Notes: generated from the letters alone by a model not told the origin. A stretch of 64,000 nucleotides of DNA from Pigmentiphaga litoralis (GCF_013408655.1 NZ_JACCBP010000003.1:482011-546010), one strand, 5' to 3'. Counted from the first letter of the stretch, positions 1 to 9,427 are shown. Numbers and translations are program-made.

Positions 1-1
1 C

Positions 2-1084
2 GACCTGGAAGGCGGATCCCTTGGCGCGCTCGTCCAGTTCCGCGACAAGGAACTGAATAACGCGCAGACCCAGCTTGGCAAGATCGCCATTGCCATGGCT
101 GCCGGCTATAACCAGCAGCAGCAATTCGGGATCGACGCCAAGGGCGCCGCGGGTACGCCCATGTTCACCATTGGCGCCCCCCTGGTCGTGCCGGGCCGCA
201 GCAATACCGGAGACGGCTCGGTATCGATCAGCGTGACCGACATCCGGTCGCTGACGGGCGATGACTATCAGGTGACCCGCAACGGCAGCGATTACGTCGT
301 GACACGCGGCAGTTCCGGCGCGGTCGTGGGCACCTACGATTCCTTGCCCCAGAAATTTGAAGGGCTGCAAATTGGCCTGACGTCCGGCGACATGGCCGAC
401 GGTGACTCGTTCACCATCAGCGTGGCGCGGGAAGCGGCAAGCGGTCTGCAGGTGCTGATCAACGATCCGAACAAGATCGCCACGGCGGCGCCGATGGAAC
501 TCAAGACGGCAGCCGCCAACAAGGGTACGGGCGTCATCGGCCACCTGCATTCGGTTCAGGCTGATACCGTGGACTACGGCAGCTCGGTCAATGTCGTGTT
601 CACCGACAGCAGCAAGTACGAGCTGCGCAACAATGCAGGCGCGGTGCTGGGCGCTGGCGCGCTTACCCCGCCCAAGTCCGAGATCGCGTTGAACGGCTGG
701 TCGTTCGACATGACCGGCACGCCATCCGCAGGGGACACCTTTACGGTGGCTGCGTCGCCCGGCGATCCCTCGGGTGACAACCGCAATGCATTGGCCATGG
801 CCGCGCTGAGCACAACCAAGCTGCTTGATGGCAATACCCTGACCGACAAGTACGCGTCGCTGGTCGCGCAGGTCGGTACCCGGGCCAGCGCCGTCAACGT
901 CAGCAAGACGGCGCAGCAGGCCGCCTTCACGCAGTCGATCAACGAAGAACAGTCGAATGCCGGCGTGAACACCGACGAGGAAGGCGCGTCCCTGATCCGC
1001 TATCAGCAAGCCTATGCGGCGGCCGGCAAGATCCTGGCGATGTCGTCGCAATTGTTTGATGAACTGATCACGTCGATCCGCTGA
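2..1084 (+). CDS. flgK: Flagellar hook-associated protein 1 (FlgK), C-terminal part
   Basis: This gene is cut by the left edge of the window; the reading frame is already open at base 2. The visible 360 residues are the C-terminal part of FlgK, the first hook-filament junction protein, which sits outside the cell between hook and filament. The end (NTDEEGASLIRYQQAYAAAG followed by a helix ending in ELITSIR) is the conserved D0 C-terminal helix that packs in the axial structure. The middle is a variable, Gly/Ala/Ser/Thr-rich surface domain typical of the exposed region. It is followed 91 bases later by flgL, the usual flgK-flgL order. The family call is firm; the N-terminus and start are not visible. 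Confidence 0.93.
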   Translation, partial: DLEGGSLGALVQFRDKELNNAQTQLGKIAIAMAAGYNQQQQFGIDAKGAAGTPMFTIGAPLVVPGRSNTGDGSVSISVTDIRSLTGDDYQVTRNGSDYVVTRGSSGAVVGTYDSLPQKFEGLQIGLTSGDMADGDSFTISVAREAASGLQVLINDPNKIATAAPMELKTAAANKGTGVIGHLHSVQADTVDYGSSVNVVFTDSSKYELRNNAGAVLGAGALTPPKSEIALNGWSFDMTGTPSAGDTFTVAASPGDPSGDNRNALAMAALSTTKLLDGNTLTDKYASLVAQVGTRASAVNVSKTAQQAAFTQSINEEQSNAGVNTDEEGASLIRYQQAYAAAGKILAMSSQLFDELITSIR

Positions 1085-1175
1085 TTGGTGGGGTAGTCAC
1101 CCTATCCGCACTTCGATCCGTACGCCGTTCCGACTTTCGCCTGACCCGCATACCCCACGCACCAAGAGACTTGCC

Positions 1176-2390
1176 ATGAGAATCAGCTCCGCCCAGTTGC
1201 ATGAAGCCAGCGTCCGCGCCATGACCACCCAGCAGGCGTCCCTTGTGAAGGTGGCCCAGCAGGTGGCAGAAGGCCGTCGTGTCTTGACGCCGGCCGATGA
1301 CCCGATCGCGTCGAGCCGCGAAGTGGCGCTGGATGCCAGCCTCCGGTCGTCGGAACAGATGCAGAAGAATCAGGCGGACGTGAAGGGGCAGCTGGAGCAG
1401 GCCGAAAACTACCTGGGCCAGGGCAGCACGCTGCTGTCGGCGTTCAAGTCGTCCATCGTCAAGGCGGGCAGCGGCGTGTTGAGCCCGTCCGATCGGGCCT
1501 CGGTCGTGGCGGACATGACCAGCCTGCGCGACCAGATGATGTCGTTGGCCAACACCCAGGACGAAAGCGGCAACTTCGTGTTCGCAGGCTTCAAGCGCGA
1601 CTCCCAGCCGTTTTCACGCACGTCCGAAGGCGTCGTCTACGGCGGCGACAGCGGCATCCGCCAGAGCCAGATCGGACCGAACCGGTTCATCGACGCCAAC
1701 TTCTCGGGCGCGTATGTGTTCGATACGGCGCTTACCGGCAAGTCCGGTGTCGTGGCAACCGCCGGCGACGCCAATATGGGTGGCCTGCTGCTGACGGGCA
1801 GCACCATCAACGACAAGACAATCTGGGGCACCGAAAAAGCCCTCGGCCCGTTCAACGTGGCGTTCGGCGCCGACGGGGCGTACACAGTCACTGACGGCGA
1901 TGGCGAGCCTTACGCTGCCGGCACGCTGACCAAAGGTGCGGCCACGCTGGACGTTGCCGGCGTCCGCCTGTCGTTCAGCGGCGCGCCCAAGGCCGGCGAT
2001 ACGCTCAGCGTGTCCAGCTCGACCAGTCAAAGCATCTTCGACACCATGGATCAGGCCATTGCGGCGCTGAGCATGCCGGAGTCGTCGCAGGAATCCGCGC
2101 GGCGGGGCAATGCGCTGTTTGCCCTGTCGGCAAACATCGACGGCGGCCTGGACCGGATGCTGGAAGCCCGCACATCGCTGGGCAGCCGGCTGAACGAGGT
2201 CGAAGCCGCCCTGTCGGCGGACAGCGCGCGCAGCGACGCGTTGACCGAAGAAATTGCCCGCGTGACCGGGGCCGACGCAACGTCGCAAGTCGAGTTGGCA
2301 ACGCAACTGGCCCAGCGCAAGTTCAGCGTCGAAGCCGCCCAACTGACTTACACTAAGATTTCGCAACTAAGCATCTTCAACTACCTCTGA
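1176..2390 (+). CDS. flgL: Flagellar hook-associated protein 3 (FlgL)
   Basis: This is the second hook-filament junction protein, assembled between FlgK and flagellin and exported by the flagellar type III system. At 404 residues it has normal length. The N-terminus (MRISSAQLHEASVRAMTTQQ) is flagellin-like, with the heptad helix that continues to about residue 130 and contains LTPADDPIASSREVALD. The C-terminal helix ends in QLTYTKISQLSIFNYL, the typical FlgL D0 end. The centre is a variable beta-rich domain. It starts with ATG and lies downstream of flgK in the same direction, so the two are probably cotranscribed. No flagellin gene follows. The next gene is a signalling protein. Confidence 0.95.
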   Translation: MRISSAQLHEASVRAMTTQQASLVKVAQQVAEGRRVLTPADDPIASSREVALDASLRSSEQMQKNQADVKGQLEQAENYLGQGSTLLSAFKSSIVKAGSGVLSPSDRASVVADMTSLRDQMMSLANTQDESGNFVFAGFKRDSQPFSRTSEGVVYGGDSGIRQSQIGPNRFIDANFSGAYVFDTALTGKSGVVATAGDANMGGLLLTGSTINDKTIWGTEKALGPFNVAFGADGAYTVTDGDGEPYAAGTLTKGAATLDVAGVRLSFSGAPKAGDTLSVSSSTSQSIFDTMDQAIAALSMPESSQESARRGNALFALSANIDGGLDRMLEARTSLGSRLNEVEAALSADSARSDALTEEIARVTGADATSQVELATQLAQRKFSVEAAQLTYTKISQLSIFNYL

Positions 2391-2453
2391 TCCCAGCTGC
2401 CGGTGTGAACTTCGCCCTCCGGCACGGACCGCAGGGGCATACTCAGAGGCAGC

Positions 2454-3419
2454 ATGCAGCAGGACCTGTTCAACATCTTGGTCGTGGATGATGAGCCACT
2501 CAATCTGGCCATCATTTCCGAACACTTGTCGGACCCCCGATACCGATTGAAGGCTGCCAGTGATGGCATCCAGGCCTGGGACATGCTGCAGCATGGCGGC
2601 GTCCCCTTCGACATCGTCGTGCTCGACCGCATGATGCCGGGCATCAATGGCATCGAATTGCTCGAGCGGATGAAGTCCGACCCCCGCTTCGCCGACATCC
2701 CCGTCATCATGCAGACGGCCGCGTCGCGCCAGCACGAGGTCCTGGAGGGCTTCACGAAGGGGGCCCACTACTACCTGACCAAACCCTACGAACACGCGAT
2801 CCTGGTGGCTGTGGTGTCCGCTGCGATCGATGTTCGCGCGCGGCAGAAGCAGCTCAAGCGCCAGCTGACCGACGCGCAGGAAATCTTCTCCAACGTTCAG
2901 CGTGCGCAGTTCACGTTTTCGACCCTGTCGGAAGCGCGCCAGCTGGCGTCTTTCCTGGCCAAGCTGTGCCCAAATCCGGAAGCCGTCGTGGTCGGCCTGG
3001 CCGAGCTCATGATCAACGCGATCGAACACGGCAACCTGGAACTCGGCTATGCCGAGAAGGGCCGCCTGAGCGTGGAAGGTGGATGGGCGCAGGAAATCGA
3101 GCGGCGCCTGGCCATGCCCAAGTACGCGCACCGCATCGCGCAGGCGACCTTCCGGCGTTTGCCCGACCGGCTTGTCTTTCACATTCTGGACGAAGGCCCG
3201 GGCTTCGACTGGCCGTCATTCCTGGAAATGTCGCCCGATCGCGCCTTTGATTCGCACGGCCGGGGCATTGCCATGGCGAACATGCTGGCGTTCGATAATC
3301 TTTCGTATCTGCGTGACGGGCGGGAGGCAGTCTGTACCGTGCTGCATTCCGACACGACCGGGGCGGCGTTGGACAAGGCCGGCGGCGGGAAGTACTACAC
3401 GAGCCGGATGGGCGAGTAA
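2454..3419 (+). CDS. Response regulator with C-terminal RsbW-like ATPase domain
   Basis: The protein has 321 residues and two domains. Residues about 7-125 form a CheY-like receiver: acidic pair at D12-D13, phosphoacceptor D58 in VVLDRMMPG, and the conserved lysine in LTKPYE. A short linker helix (about 130-150) follows. Residues about 155-310 form a GHKL ATPase of the HATPase_c_2 type, with N-box ELMINAIEHGN, G1 box DEGPGFD and G2 box SHGRGIAM. There is no HisKA dimerisation domain or phosphorylatable histidine. It is therefore more like an anti-sigma/serine kinase fused to a receiver than a classical sensor kinase. It starts 63 bases after flgL on the same strand, which suggests a link to flagellar output. 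The target is unknown. Confidence 0.8.
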   Translation: MQQDLFNILVVDDEPLNLAIISEHLSDPRYRLKAASDGIQAWDMLQHGGVPFDIVVLDRMMPGINGIELLERMKSDPRFADIPVIMQTAASRQHEVLEGFTKGAHYYLTKPYEHAILVAVVSAAIDVRARQKQLKRQLTDAQEIFSNVQRAQFTFSTLSEARQLASFLAKLCPNPEAVVVGLAELMINAIEHGNLELGYAEKGRLSVEGGWAQEIERRLAMPKYAHRIAQATFRRLPDRLVFHILDEGPGFDWPSFLEMSPDRAFDSHGRGIAMANMLAFDNLSYLRDGREAVCTVLHSDTTGAALDKAGGGKYYTSRMGE

Positions 3420-3481
3420 CTCTGCCGTGACTGCCGCGCCCTGACGGGCGACGACGGCACGGTCCTACACGCCACCCAAAC

Positions 3482-3512
3482 AAAAGGCGTCGCCCACCGG
3501 GCGACGCCTTGT
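3482..3512. terminator. Bidirectional hairpin terminator
   Basis: A perfect 12-bp stem (AAGGCGTCGCCC paired with GGGCGACGCCTT) with a 3-base loop lies between the convergent receiver-ATPase gene and the LuxR-type regulator gene. It has an A-run on the left and only a short T-run on the right. The minus-strand reading therefore has the better U-tract. Confidence 0.75.
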
Positions 3513-3543
3513 ACCTTCAACTGCAGCAGCAAGAGCCTGAGCG

Positions 3544-4176
3544 TCAGTCCACCAGCCGATGCTTCAGCGCGTAGTGCGTGAGCTCGGAGTTGTTCTTCAG
3601 CTTCATCTTTTCGAGCAGTCGCGCGCGATAGACCGACACCGTCTTGGGCGACAGCGACATGGCTTCGGCGATCTGCGTCAGCGTGCGGCCCGAGGCGATC
3701 ATGGCCATGGTCTGGTATTCGCGATCGGACAGCGTTTCGTGCACCGGGCGCTCGTCCCCCTGGCTCAGATGCGTGGCCAGCTGTTCGGCGAGTTCGGGCG
3801 TGATGTACTTCTTGCCGCGCGCAACGGTGCGGATCGCTTCGATAACCGTTTCGGGCGGCGAGTTCTTGTGCAGATAACCGGCGGCGCCTGCCTTGACGCT
3901 GCGTACCGCATACTGGTCTTCGGGATACATGCTGAGCATCAGCACGGCCGTCTTGGGCCAGCGCTCTCGTACCTGCTTGAGGGCGTCGAGCCCGCTCTTG
4001 CCAGGCATGGAAATATCCATCAGCACCACGTCGGCTTCGGTCTTGCGCAGCATGTCGAGCAATTCGCCGCATTCGCCGGCTTCACCGACGACGCTGATGC
4101 CGCCTTCTGTCTGTGCGATCTGACGCAGGCCAGAGCGAACGATGGCGTGGTCGTCAACGATAACCAGGCGAATCAT
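3544..4176 (-). CDS. Two-component response regulator, NarL/LuxR family
   Basis: A 210-residue DNA-binding response regulator. The receiver is at residues 1-120: D8-D9, phosphoacceptor D54 in VLMDISMPGKSG, and the conserved lysine in YLHKNS. The LuxR-type helix-turn-helix is near residues 143-205 (LSDREYQTMAMIASGRTLTQ, then LSPKTVSVYRARLLEKMKL). Length and layout match the UvrY/BvgA/FixJ-type group. Its ATG overlaps the stop of the upstream histidine kinase gene by 4 bases (ATGA), so the two are translationally coupled and almost certainly cognate partners. The regulated genes are not known; the divergent cheR-cheB genes are candidates by position only. Confidence 0.9.
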   Translation of the reverse strand: MIRLVIVDDHAIVRSGLRQIAQTEGGISVVGEAGECGELLDMLRKTEADVVLMDISMPGKSGLDALKQVRERWPKTAVLMLSMYPEDQYAVRSVKAGAAGYLHKNSPPETVIEAIRTVARGKKYITPELAEQLATHLSQGDERPVHETLSDREYQTMAMIASGRTLTQIAEAMSLSPKTVSVYRARLLEKMKLKNNSELTHYALKHRLVD

Positions 4177-5738
4177 TCGGCGCCTGCATTGGGCTTGGGA
4201 TCTTTGGAATGTGCGGCCATGGATGGATCCTGACTGTGTAGCGGTATAGATATCATTAGTGTAGTTCCTTTGGATGAGGCTGCGCTGCCACTATCCGCCA
4301 TGGGTGTTCCACTTATATCCATCCAGCCACCTAAACTGTGGATGCGTTCCATCATGCCGCGCAGCCCGAAAGACGTCTGTTTTCGCAGGGCATCGGGGGC
4401 CAGACCGACCCCGTTATCGCGCACTTCCAGCGTCATGCTGGTGTCGTCTGCAAACAACTCTATGTTCACGCGCGTGGCCTGCGCGTGCTTGAAAATGTTG
4501 GTCAGGGCTTCCTGGAAGATGCGAAACACGGCGGTGGATTGCTCCAGGCCGAGCGACAGATCTTCCTGATTGGTGTTCACCTTCACTTCGATGCCGGAGT
4601 GCTGCGAGAAGTCGCGGGCCTGCCATTCGATGGCGGCGACGATGCCAAAATCCAACACCGGTGGCCGCATGGCGCGCGCAATGCGCGAGATCGCCACGCC
4701 CAATGATGCAACCATCTGCTCGGCTTCTTCCAGCAATTGTGCCGTAGCCGGTTCACTGGAGCGACGGCGGGCCAGCGCGAGGTCGGCGCGGATTCGCGTA
4801 ACGAGTGCACCCAGGTCATCGTGAATCTCGCGGGCAAGCTCCGCGCGTTCGTTTTCGCGAACGAGTTCGGTATGGCGCGACAGTTCGCGCAACTGCTGTT
4901 CGGACCGGCTCAGTTCGGCTTGCGCGCGAGCCAGGTGGGTCACATCCGACAGCGACACCACACAGCCTGCAGGCGGCCGGCCGCTCAGCGGGCTGGCGGA
5001 CACCAGCAGCTCGCGGCGTTCGCCGCGGGCCTGCATGCCGAAGGGCAGGCCGGTCAGGGGGAAGCCGCCAAGTGCCGGCATGATCAGCGTCAGCAGGCGT
5101 TCGGTGTCGCCCGGATCGGGCAAGGTGAATTGTTTGGTCAGGACTTCGGTGTGCGACATGCCGGTCAGTTCTTCGATCGCCGGGCTCCACATCGTGACCT
5201 GCAAGTTGCGGGCTACTGCAAACAGCGCAACGGGTGTGGCCGAGAAGATCGCGTTTAACTGATCATGCGCGGATTCCAGCGCGGTCTCGGCACGCATGCG
5301 CTGATCGCGGCTGCGCACTTCGCGCAGGCTGCGTTCCAGGGCAGGCGGCAGCCGGCGCAGGTTGTTCTTCATGACGTAGTCGTCGGCGCCCGAGCGCATG
5401 GCGTCCACCGCGGCTTCTTCGCCGATGGCGCCCGACACGATCAGGAAGGGACCGGAAAAGCCGATGTCCTTGGCCACCGCCAGCGCGCGTTTGCCGCTGA
5501 AGGTGGGCAGGGAGTGATCACTGACGATCGCGTGCCATTGCGCCGTGCTGAGCGCTTCGCGCATGTCCTGTTCGGTCTCCACGCGGCGTGCGGAGATCGT
5601 CAGGCCAGCATTGGCCAGCACCGCCCGCATGAGCGAGAAGTCGGAGGGGGAATCCTCGACGAACAGCACGCACAACGGCGTGGCATCGCGGCCGTCGGCG
5701 TCGTCCGGACCGGGCAGGGTGGGTGGCGTAGCCATCAT
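4173..5738 (-). CDS. Hybrid sensor histidine kinase, receiver-PAS-HisKA_3-HATPase
   Basis: A 521-residue soluble kinase. An N-terminal receiver at about residues 22-140 has acidic E28-D29 and phosphoacceptor D74 in IVSDHSLP. A PAS-like domain follows at about 155-270, then a HisKA_3 dimerisation domain with H306 in ELAREIHDDLG. The HATPase has the N-box EALTNIFKHAQ and G-box RDNGVGL. No membrane segment is visible, so it is cytoplasmic. I chose the ATG at 5738: a longer open frame continues upstream but would run into the divergent cheR gene. A second ATG is the next codon. The gene overlaps its LuxR-type regulator by 4 bases. A receiver at the N-terminus of a kinase suggests it takes phosphoryl input from, or is tuned by, another system. 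Confidence 0.88.
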   Translation of the reverse strand: MMATPPTLPGPDDADGRDATPLCVLFVEDSPSDFSLMRAVLANAGLTISARRVETEQDMREALSTAQWHAIVSDHSLPTFSGKRALAVAKDIGFSGPFLIVSGAIGEEAAVDAMRSGADDYVMKNNLRRLPPALERSLREVRSRDQRMRAETALESAHDQLNAIFSATPVALFAVARNLQVTMWSPAIEELTGMSHTEVLTKQFTLPDPGDTERLLTLIMPALGGFPLTGLPFGMQARGERRELLVSASPLSGRPPAGCVVSLSDVTHLARAQAELSRSEQQLRELSRHTELVRENERAELAREIHDDLGALVTRIRADLALARRRSSEPATAQLLEEAEQMVASLGVAISRIARAMRPPVLDFGIVAAIEWQARDFSQHSGIEVKVNTNQEDLSLGLEQSTAVFRIFQEALTNIFKHAQATRVNIELFADDTSMTLEVRDNGVGLAPDALRKQTSFGLRGMMERIHSLGGWMDISGTPMADSGSAASSKGTTLMISIPLHSQDPSMAAHSKDPKPNAGAE

Positions 5739-5926
5739 GGTGTGAAGAACCTGGTATTGGGTGCCCACGCCGCACCGGCAGTCAGGCGTGTCATCGGATT
5801 TGCAGCAATTTGACGGGCTGCTCTCAATAAGCGTGGGCCTACTGCCGATAAGCTCTGCAATGATAGCGTGCGACGATATCACGCGGCGCAGCCGCGCGGG
5901 CGTCGCCCCCCTTTTTAAGGACCACC

Positions 5927-6814
5927 GTGATCCCGAGAAGCCCCACTTCCACACTCGTACAGGGCCTGGCCGCGCTCGGCGAGTCCGCCGGGGCCACCGA
6001 ATTTGCCTTCGACACCGCCGATTTCGACAAGGTGCGTTTGCTGCTGAAGCAACACACCGGCATTGCGTTGTCGGAAGCCAAACGCAGCATGGTCTACAGC
6101 CGTCTGGCGCGCCGCCTGCGCGCCACCGGGGCGTCGACCTTCCGCGCCTACCTTGACGCGCTGCGCAGCGGGTCGCCGGAATGGGAACAGTTCGTCAACG
6201 CCTTGACGACCAATCTGACCTATTTCTACCGCGAAAGCCATCACTTCCAGATGCTGGCCGACCACTTCAAGCAGCGGGCTCGCCCGGGTCATACCCAGCA
6301 GATCTGGTGCGCTGCGGCATCTACCGGGGAAGAAGTCTGGACCATCGCGCTGACCGCGGCGGAATCCTTCGGCACGTTGACGCCGCCGATTCAGATCATC
6401 GCGACCGACCTCGATACCCACGTGCTGGACCAGGCGCGCAAGGGTGTCTACCGCGAAGACCAGATCGCCAAGGTGCCCGAAGCGCAGGTGCGCCGGTACT
6501 TCGTGCAAGGGCCGCCCGGCACGTATACGGTGCGGCCGGAATTGCGGGCGCTCGTCACTTTCCGGCAACTGAATCTGCTGGACCCGGTGTGGTCGGTGCG
6601 GGGGCCTTTCGATGCCATTTTCTGTCGCAACGTGCTGATCTATTTCGACCGCGCCACGCAGCTCAAGGTCGTGTCGCGCATGGCGCCGCTGATGCCGCCC
6701 GACGCCTTGTTGTTTGTCGGCCATTCCGAGAACTTCTCGCACGGTCAGCAGGCGTTCGTGCTGCAGGGCAAGACGGTGTACGCGCGGGCACGCCAGCCCG
6801 GCGCAGCCACCTGA
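5927..6814 (+). CDS. cheR: CheR-type protein-glutamate O-methyltransferase
   Basis: A 295-residue CheR methyltransferase, which transfers methyl groups from S-adenosylmethionine to glutamates of chemoreceptors. The N-terminal helical CheR domain is near residues 35-90. The SAM-binding motif is [17 protein letters not shown] (classical CheR has CSTGEE), and the catalytic-domain motif is [15 protein letters not shown]. It starts with GTG at 5927, supported by an AAGGA ribosome site 6 bases upstream. The first 30 residues are not conserved. It is transcribed divergently from the hybrid kinase and followed 16 bases later by a cheB-like gene. No chemoreceptor, cheA or cheW gene is in the window. 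Confidence 0.92.
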   Translation: MIPRSPTSTLVQGLAALGESAGATEFAFDTADFDKVRLLLKQHTGIALSEAKRSMVYSRLARRLRATGASTFRAYLDALRSGSPEWEQFVNALTTNLTYFYRESHHFQMLADHFKQRARPGHTQQIWCAAASTGEEVWTIALTAAESFGTLTPPIQIIATDLDTHVLDQARKGVYREDQIAKVPEAQVRRYFVQGPPGTYTVRPELRALVTFRQLNLLDPVWSVRGPFDAIFCRNVLIYFDRATQLKVVSRMAPLMPPDALLFVGHSENFSHGQQAFVLQGKTVYARARQPGAAT

Positions 6815-6830
6815 TCGCCCGGACCCGGCC

Positions 6831-7484
6831 ATGACCGAGCCCCTTGCGCCCACGTGCGCCACCCTGGCCGCCGTGCATGCCGGCCGGTACGACCGCCGCC
6901 TGATCATTGCGATCGGCGCGTCGACCGGCGGCACCGAAGCCATCCGCGAAGTGTTGATGCATTTGCCCGCCGGCCTGCCGCCGATCGTGATCACGCAGCA
7001 CATGCCGCCCGGCTTTACCCGCAGTTTTGCCGACCGGCTGAACAAATATTCAGCCGTGCACGTGAAGGAAGCCGAACACGAAGAACGCCTGCTGGCAGGC
7101 TGGGCCTATGTTGCGCCCGGCCATGCGCACCTGGCCGTGCGGCATGCGCTGTTCGGCTACAGCGCGGTGCTGTCCGAAGACGAACCGGTGAACCGCCACC
7201 GGCCGTCGGTCGAAGTGTTGTTCTTGTCGGTCGCAAAGATGGCGGGGCAGGCTGCCGTGTCTGTCATGCTGACGGGCATGGGCAAGGATGGCGCACGCGC
7301 CATGCTGACCCTGCGCGACGCTGGCGGCTACAACCTGGCGCAGGACCAGGCCACCAGCGTGGTGTTCGGCATGCCGCGCGAGGCAATCGCGCTGGGCGCC
7401 GTACACGAGGTGGTCGCGCTGCCGCAGATCGCGCAGCGCATTCTGGTGGCGGTGGAAGCCAGGCAGCGGGCGCTGGTGCCCTGA
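6831..7484 (+). CDS. cheB: CheB-type methylesterase without receiver domain
   Basis: A 217-residue protein made almost only of the CheB methylesterase/deamidase domain. The catalytic triad is visible as S31 (IGASTGG), H57 (TQHMPP) and D153 (GMGKDGA). Classical CheB has about 350 residues with an N-terminal receiver that gates the esterase. Here only about 22 residues precede the domain, so activity cannot be controlled by its own phosphorylation. The ATG at 6831 follows the cheR stop by 16 bases. The frame stays open further upstream but would overlap cheR. Together with cheR it forms a reversible receptor-methylation pair for an unknown receptor, possibly steered by the neighbouring kinase. 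Confidence 0.88.
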   Translation: MTEPLAPTCATLAAVHAGRYDRRLIIAIGASTGGTEAIREVLMHLPAGLPPIVITQHMPPGFTRSFADRLNKYSAVHVKEAEHEERLLAGWAYVAPGHAHLAVRHALFGYSAVLSEDEPVNRHRPSVEVLFLSVAKMAGQAAVSVMLTGMGKDGARAMLTLRDAGGYNLAQDQATSVVFGMPREAIALGAVHEVVALPQIAQRILVAVEARQRALVP

Positions 7485-7530
7485 AAGGCCGCCTTGCCTT
7501 GGACAACCGCCTTACCCCTGACCCACCGCC

Positions 7531-8325
7531 TTACTTCAGTCCGAGCACGTCCTGCATGTCGAACAGGCCGGTGGCCTGGTCGGCCAGAAAGCGCGCGGCG
7601 CGTACGCTGCCTTCGGCGTAGGTGGCGCGGCTGCTGGAACGGTGCGTGACTTCGATGCGTTCACCCGGTCCGCAGAAGAACACGGTGTGATCGCCCACCA
7701 CGTCGCCCCCGCGCGCAGCGGAAAAACCGATCGTGCCGGCTTGACGCGCGCCGGTGTCGCCATGACGCGCCCAGGTTGCCACGTCGGCCAGGGGCTTGCC
7801 CCAGGCGTCGGCCACCGTTTCGCCCATCTTGAGCGCGGTGCCCGATGGTGCGTCGACCTTGTGCTTGTGATGCAGGTCGAACACTTCCACGTCGTAGTCG
7901 TCTTTCAGGATGCGCGCGGCAATATCCAGCAGCTTGAGCGTGACGTTGACGCCGATGCTCATGTTCGGCGCGAACACCACGCCGACCTGCTCGCCAGCCT
8001 TGGCAATGGCGGCCTTGCCGGCTTCATCGAAGCCCGTGGTGCCAATCACCAGTTTCACGCCGTGGCGTGCGCAGGCGTCCAGATGGTCCAGCGTGGCCTG
8101 GGGCCGCGTGAAGTCGATCAGGCAGTCGGCGTTCGCCAGCGCGTCGAGGTCGGACGTGACGATGACCCCGCTGTCGCGCCCCGTGAATGCCGTGGCGTCG
8201 GTGCCGATGCTTTTGCTGCCGGCATGGCCCAGGGCCACCGTCAGCGTCATGTCGGGCGCGGCAGTCACGGCTTCGATCAGCATGCGGCCCATGCGCCCGC
8301 TTGCGCCTGCAATGGCAATCCGCAT
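7531..8325 (-). CDS. dapB: 4-hydroxy-tetrahydrodipicolinate reductase
   Basis: DapB catalyses the NAD(P)H-dependent reduction in the diaminopimelate/lysine pathway. At 264 residues it has family length. The N-terminal Rossmann motif is [10 protein letters not shown] at residues 4-13. The catalytic and substrate-binding motif [13 protein letters not shown] is near residues 152-164. GTTGF and [10 protein letters not shown] are also typical. The gene lies 2 bases downstream of bamE on the same strand, so the two are probably cotranscribed. Nothing unusual is seen. Confidence 0.96.
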   Translation of the reverse strand: MRIAIAGASGRMGRMLIEAVTAAPDMTLTVALGHAGSKSIGTDATAFTGRDSGVIVTSDLDALANADCLIDFTRPQATLDHLDACARHGVKLVIGTTGFDEAGKAAIAKAGEQVGVVFAPNMSIGVNVTLKLLDIAARILKDDYDVEVFDLHHKHKVDAPSGTALKMGETVADAWGKPLADVATWARHGDTGARQAGTIGFSAARGGDVVGDHTVFFCGPGERIEVTHRSSSRATYAEGSVRAARFLADQATGLFDMQDVLGLK

Positions 8326-8327
8326 CG

Positions 8328-8846
8328 TCAGTTCCTTGCCGGCGTCGGCATGGGCACCGAGCTGGGATCCAGGCTGGCGGGCGGCGGCGTGCCGTCCAGC
8401 GTCTCGCCTTGCGGGACCGTTTCCGGACCGGGATTGGCGGCCGTATTCGAGCGGAACACGGGCGTCGCGGCTTCGCGGCGCGTGTCCGTCTTCTGGAACG
8501 GCTGGCGTGCCGGCTGCTTGTCGCCATTCCAGCGGTCCAGCTTGTCGTTCGCGAAGTAGACGGTGAACACGCGTTCTTCGGTCGGGCCATTACCCGGAAT
8601 GAACAGGTAAGGGTAGTCCCAGCGTTCGCCGCGGAAGATGCTGGTCAGCGTTGGCGTGCCGAGGGCGAAACGCACCTGTTCGCGCGTCATGCCCTGGCGC
8701 AGCATGTCGACCTGCGACTGCGTGAGCCAGTTGCCCTGCTGAATGTCGGCCTTGTAGGGCTTGATGAAGCCCGGCACGTAATTGGTCACACTGCTGCATC
8801 CGGCCAGTGCCATGACGGCAGCCATGCTGGCAAGCTTCCAGCGCAC
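8328..8846 (-). CDS. bamE: Outer membrane assembly lipoprotein BamE (OmlA)
   Basis: BamE is a small lipoprotein subunit of the BAM complex, which inserts beta-barrel proteins into the outer membrane. The SmpA/OmlA domain motif reads [20 protein letters not shown], followed by GTPTL and RWDYPY. The lipobox is LAGC. I place the start at the GTG at 8846, which gives a short leader beginning [12 protein letters not shown] just before the lipobox, 172 residues in all. A longer frame starting at 8969 would give an implausible leader and overlap the fur promoter region. The C-terminal 60 residues are Pro/Thr-rich and not part of the core domain. It is divergent from fur, an arrangement conserved in many Proteobacteria. 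Confidence 0.9.
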   Translation of the reverse strand: MRWKLASMAAVMALAGCSSVTNYVPGFIKPYKADIQQGNWLTQSQVDMLRQGMTREQVRFALGTPTLTSIFRGERWDYPYLFIPGNGPTEERVFTVYFANDKLDRWNGDKQPARQPFQKTDTRREAATPVFRSNTAANPGPETVPQGETLDGTPPPASLDPSSVPMPTPARN

Positions 8847-9007
8847 AGGGGCTGCGCGGCGGGAATCAGGGGCGGCCGGCAGCGTGGCGCGGGCGGGCGA
8901 GCGAAATAGGTAAATCAGAGCGTTTGGCACAGATGCGCAACTCGTCTTGACTGGGGAAACCGTTATCATAAAGGCTGAACGAAGTAACAGGCTGCTAAAG
9001 GACCACC

Positions 9008-9427
9008 ATGACTGACCAGAACGAACTCAAAAGCATCGGCCTGAAGGCGACGTTTCCTCGATTGAAGATCCTGGATGTGTTCCGTAAAGCCGAAACGCGC
9101 CACATGAGCGCAGAGGACGTTTACCGGGCGTTGATCGGCGAAAACGTCGAAATCGGACTGGCAACCGTGTATCGCGTGCTGACCCAGTTCGAACAGGCCG
9201 GCCTGCTCAGCCGCAGCCAGTTCGACAGCGGCAAGGCCGTGTTCGAATTGAACGAAGGCGAACACCACGACCACCTGATCTGCACCAACTGCGGCCGCGT
9301 CGAAGAGTTTTTTGATTCCGAAATCGAAAAGCGCCAGCAGAAGATCGCCAAGGACCACAACTTCACCCTGACCGGCCACGCCCTGTCGTTGTACGGTATC
9401 TGCCAGCGCTGCACCAAGGCGCGCTGA
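9008..9427 (+). CDS. fur: Ferric uptake regulator Fur
   Basis: A 139-residue Fur family metalloregulator. It has an N-terminal winged helix ([15 protein letters not shown], then [20 protein letters not shown]) and a metal-binding C-terminal domain with [11 protein letters not shown] and a second CxxC (CQRC) at the end. With Fe(II) bound it represses iron acquisition genes. A plausible target in this window is the feoAB operon at 57.4-59.8 kb, which has a Fur-box-like site. The gene is divergent from bamE. An AT-rich segment with TTGACT (8947-8952) and TTATCATAA (8963-8971) upstream may hold the promoter and an autoregulatory site, but the match is weak. Confidence 0.96.
   Translation: MTDQNELKSIGLKATFPRLKILDVFRKAETRHMSAEDVYRALIGENVEIGLATVYRVLTQFEQAGLLSRSQFDSGKAVFELNEGEHHDHLICTNCGRVEEFFDSEIEKRQQKIAKDHNFTLTGHALSLYGICQRCTKAR

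Noticed and set aside
8947..8971. Fur box at the fur promoter
   Set aside because: Only the TTATCATAA core matches; too weak to list as a site.
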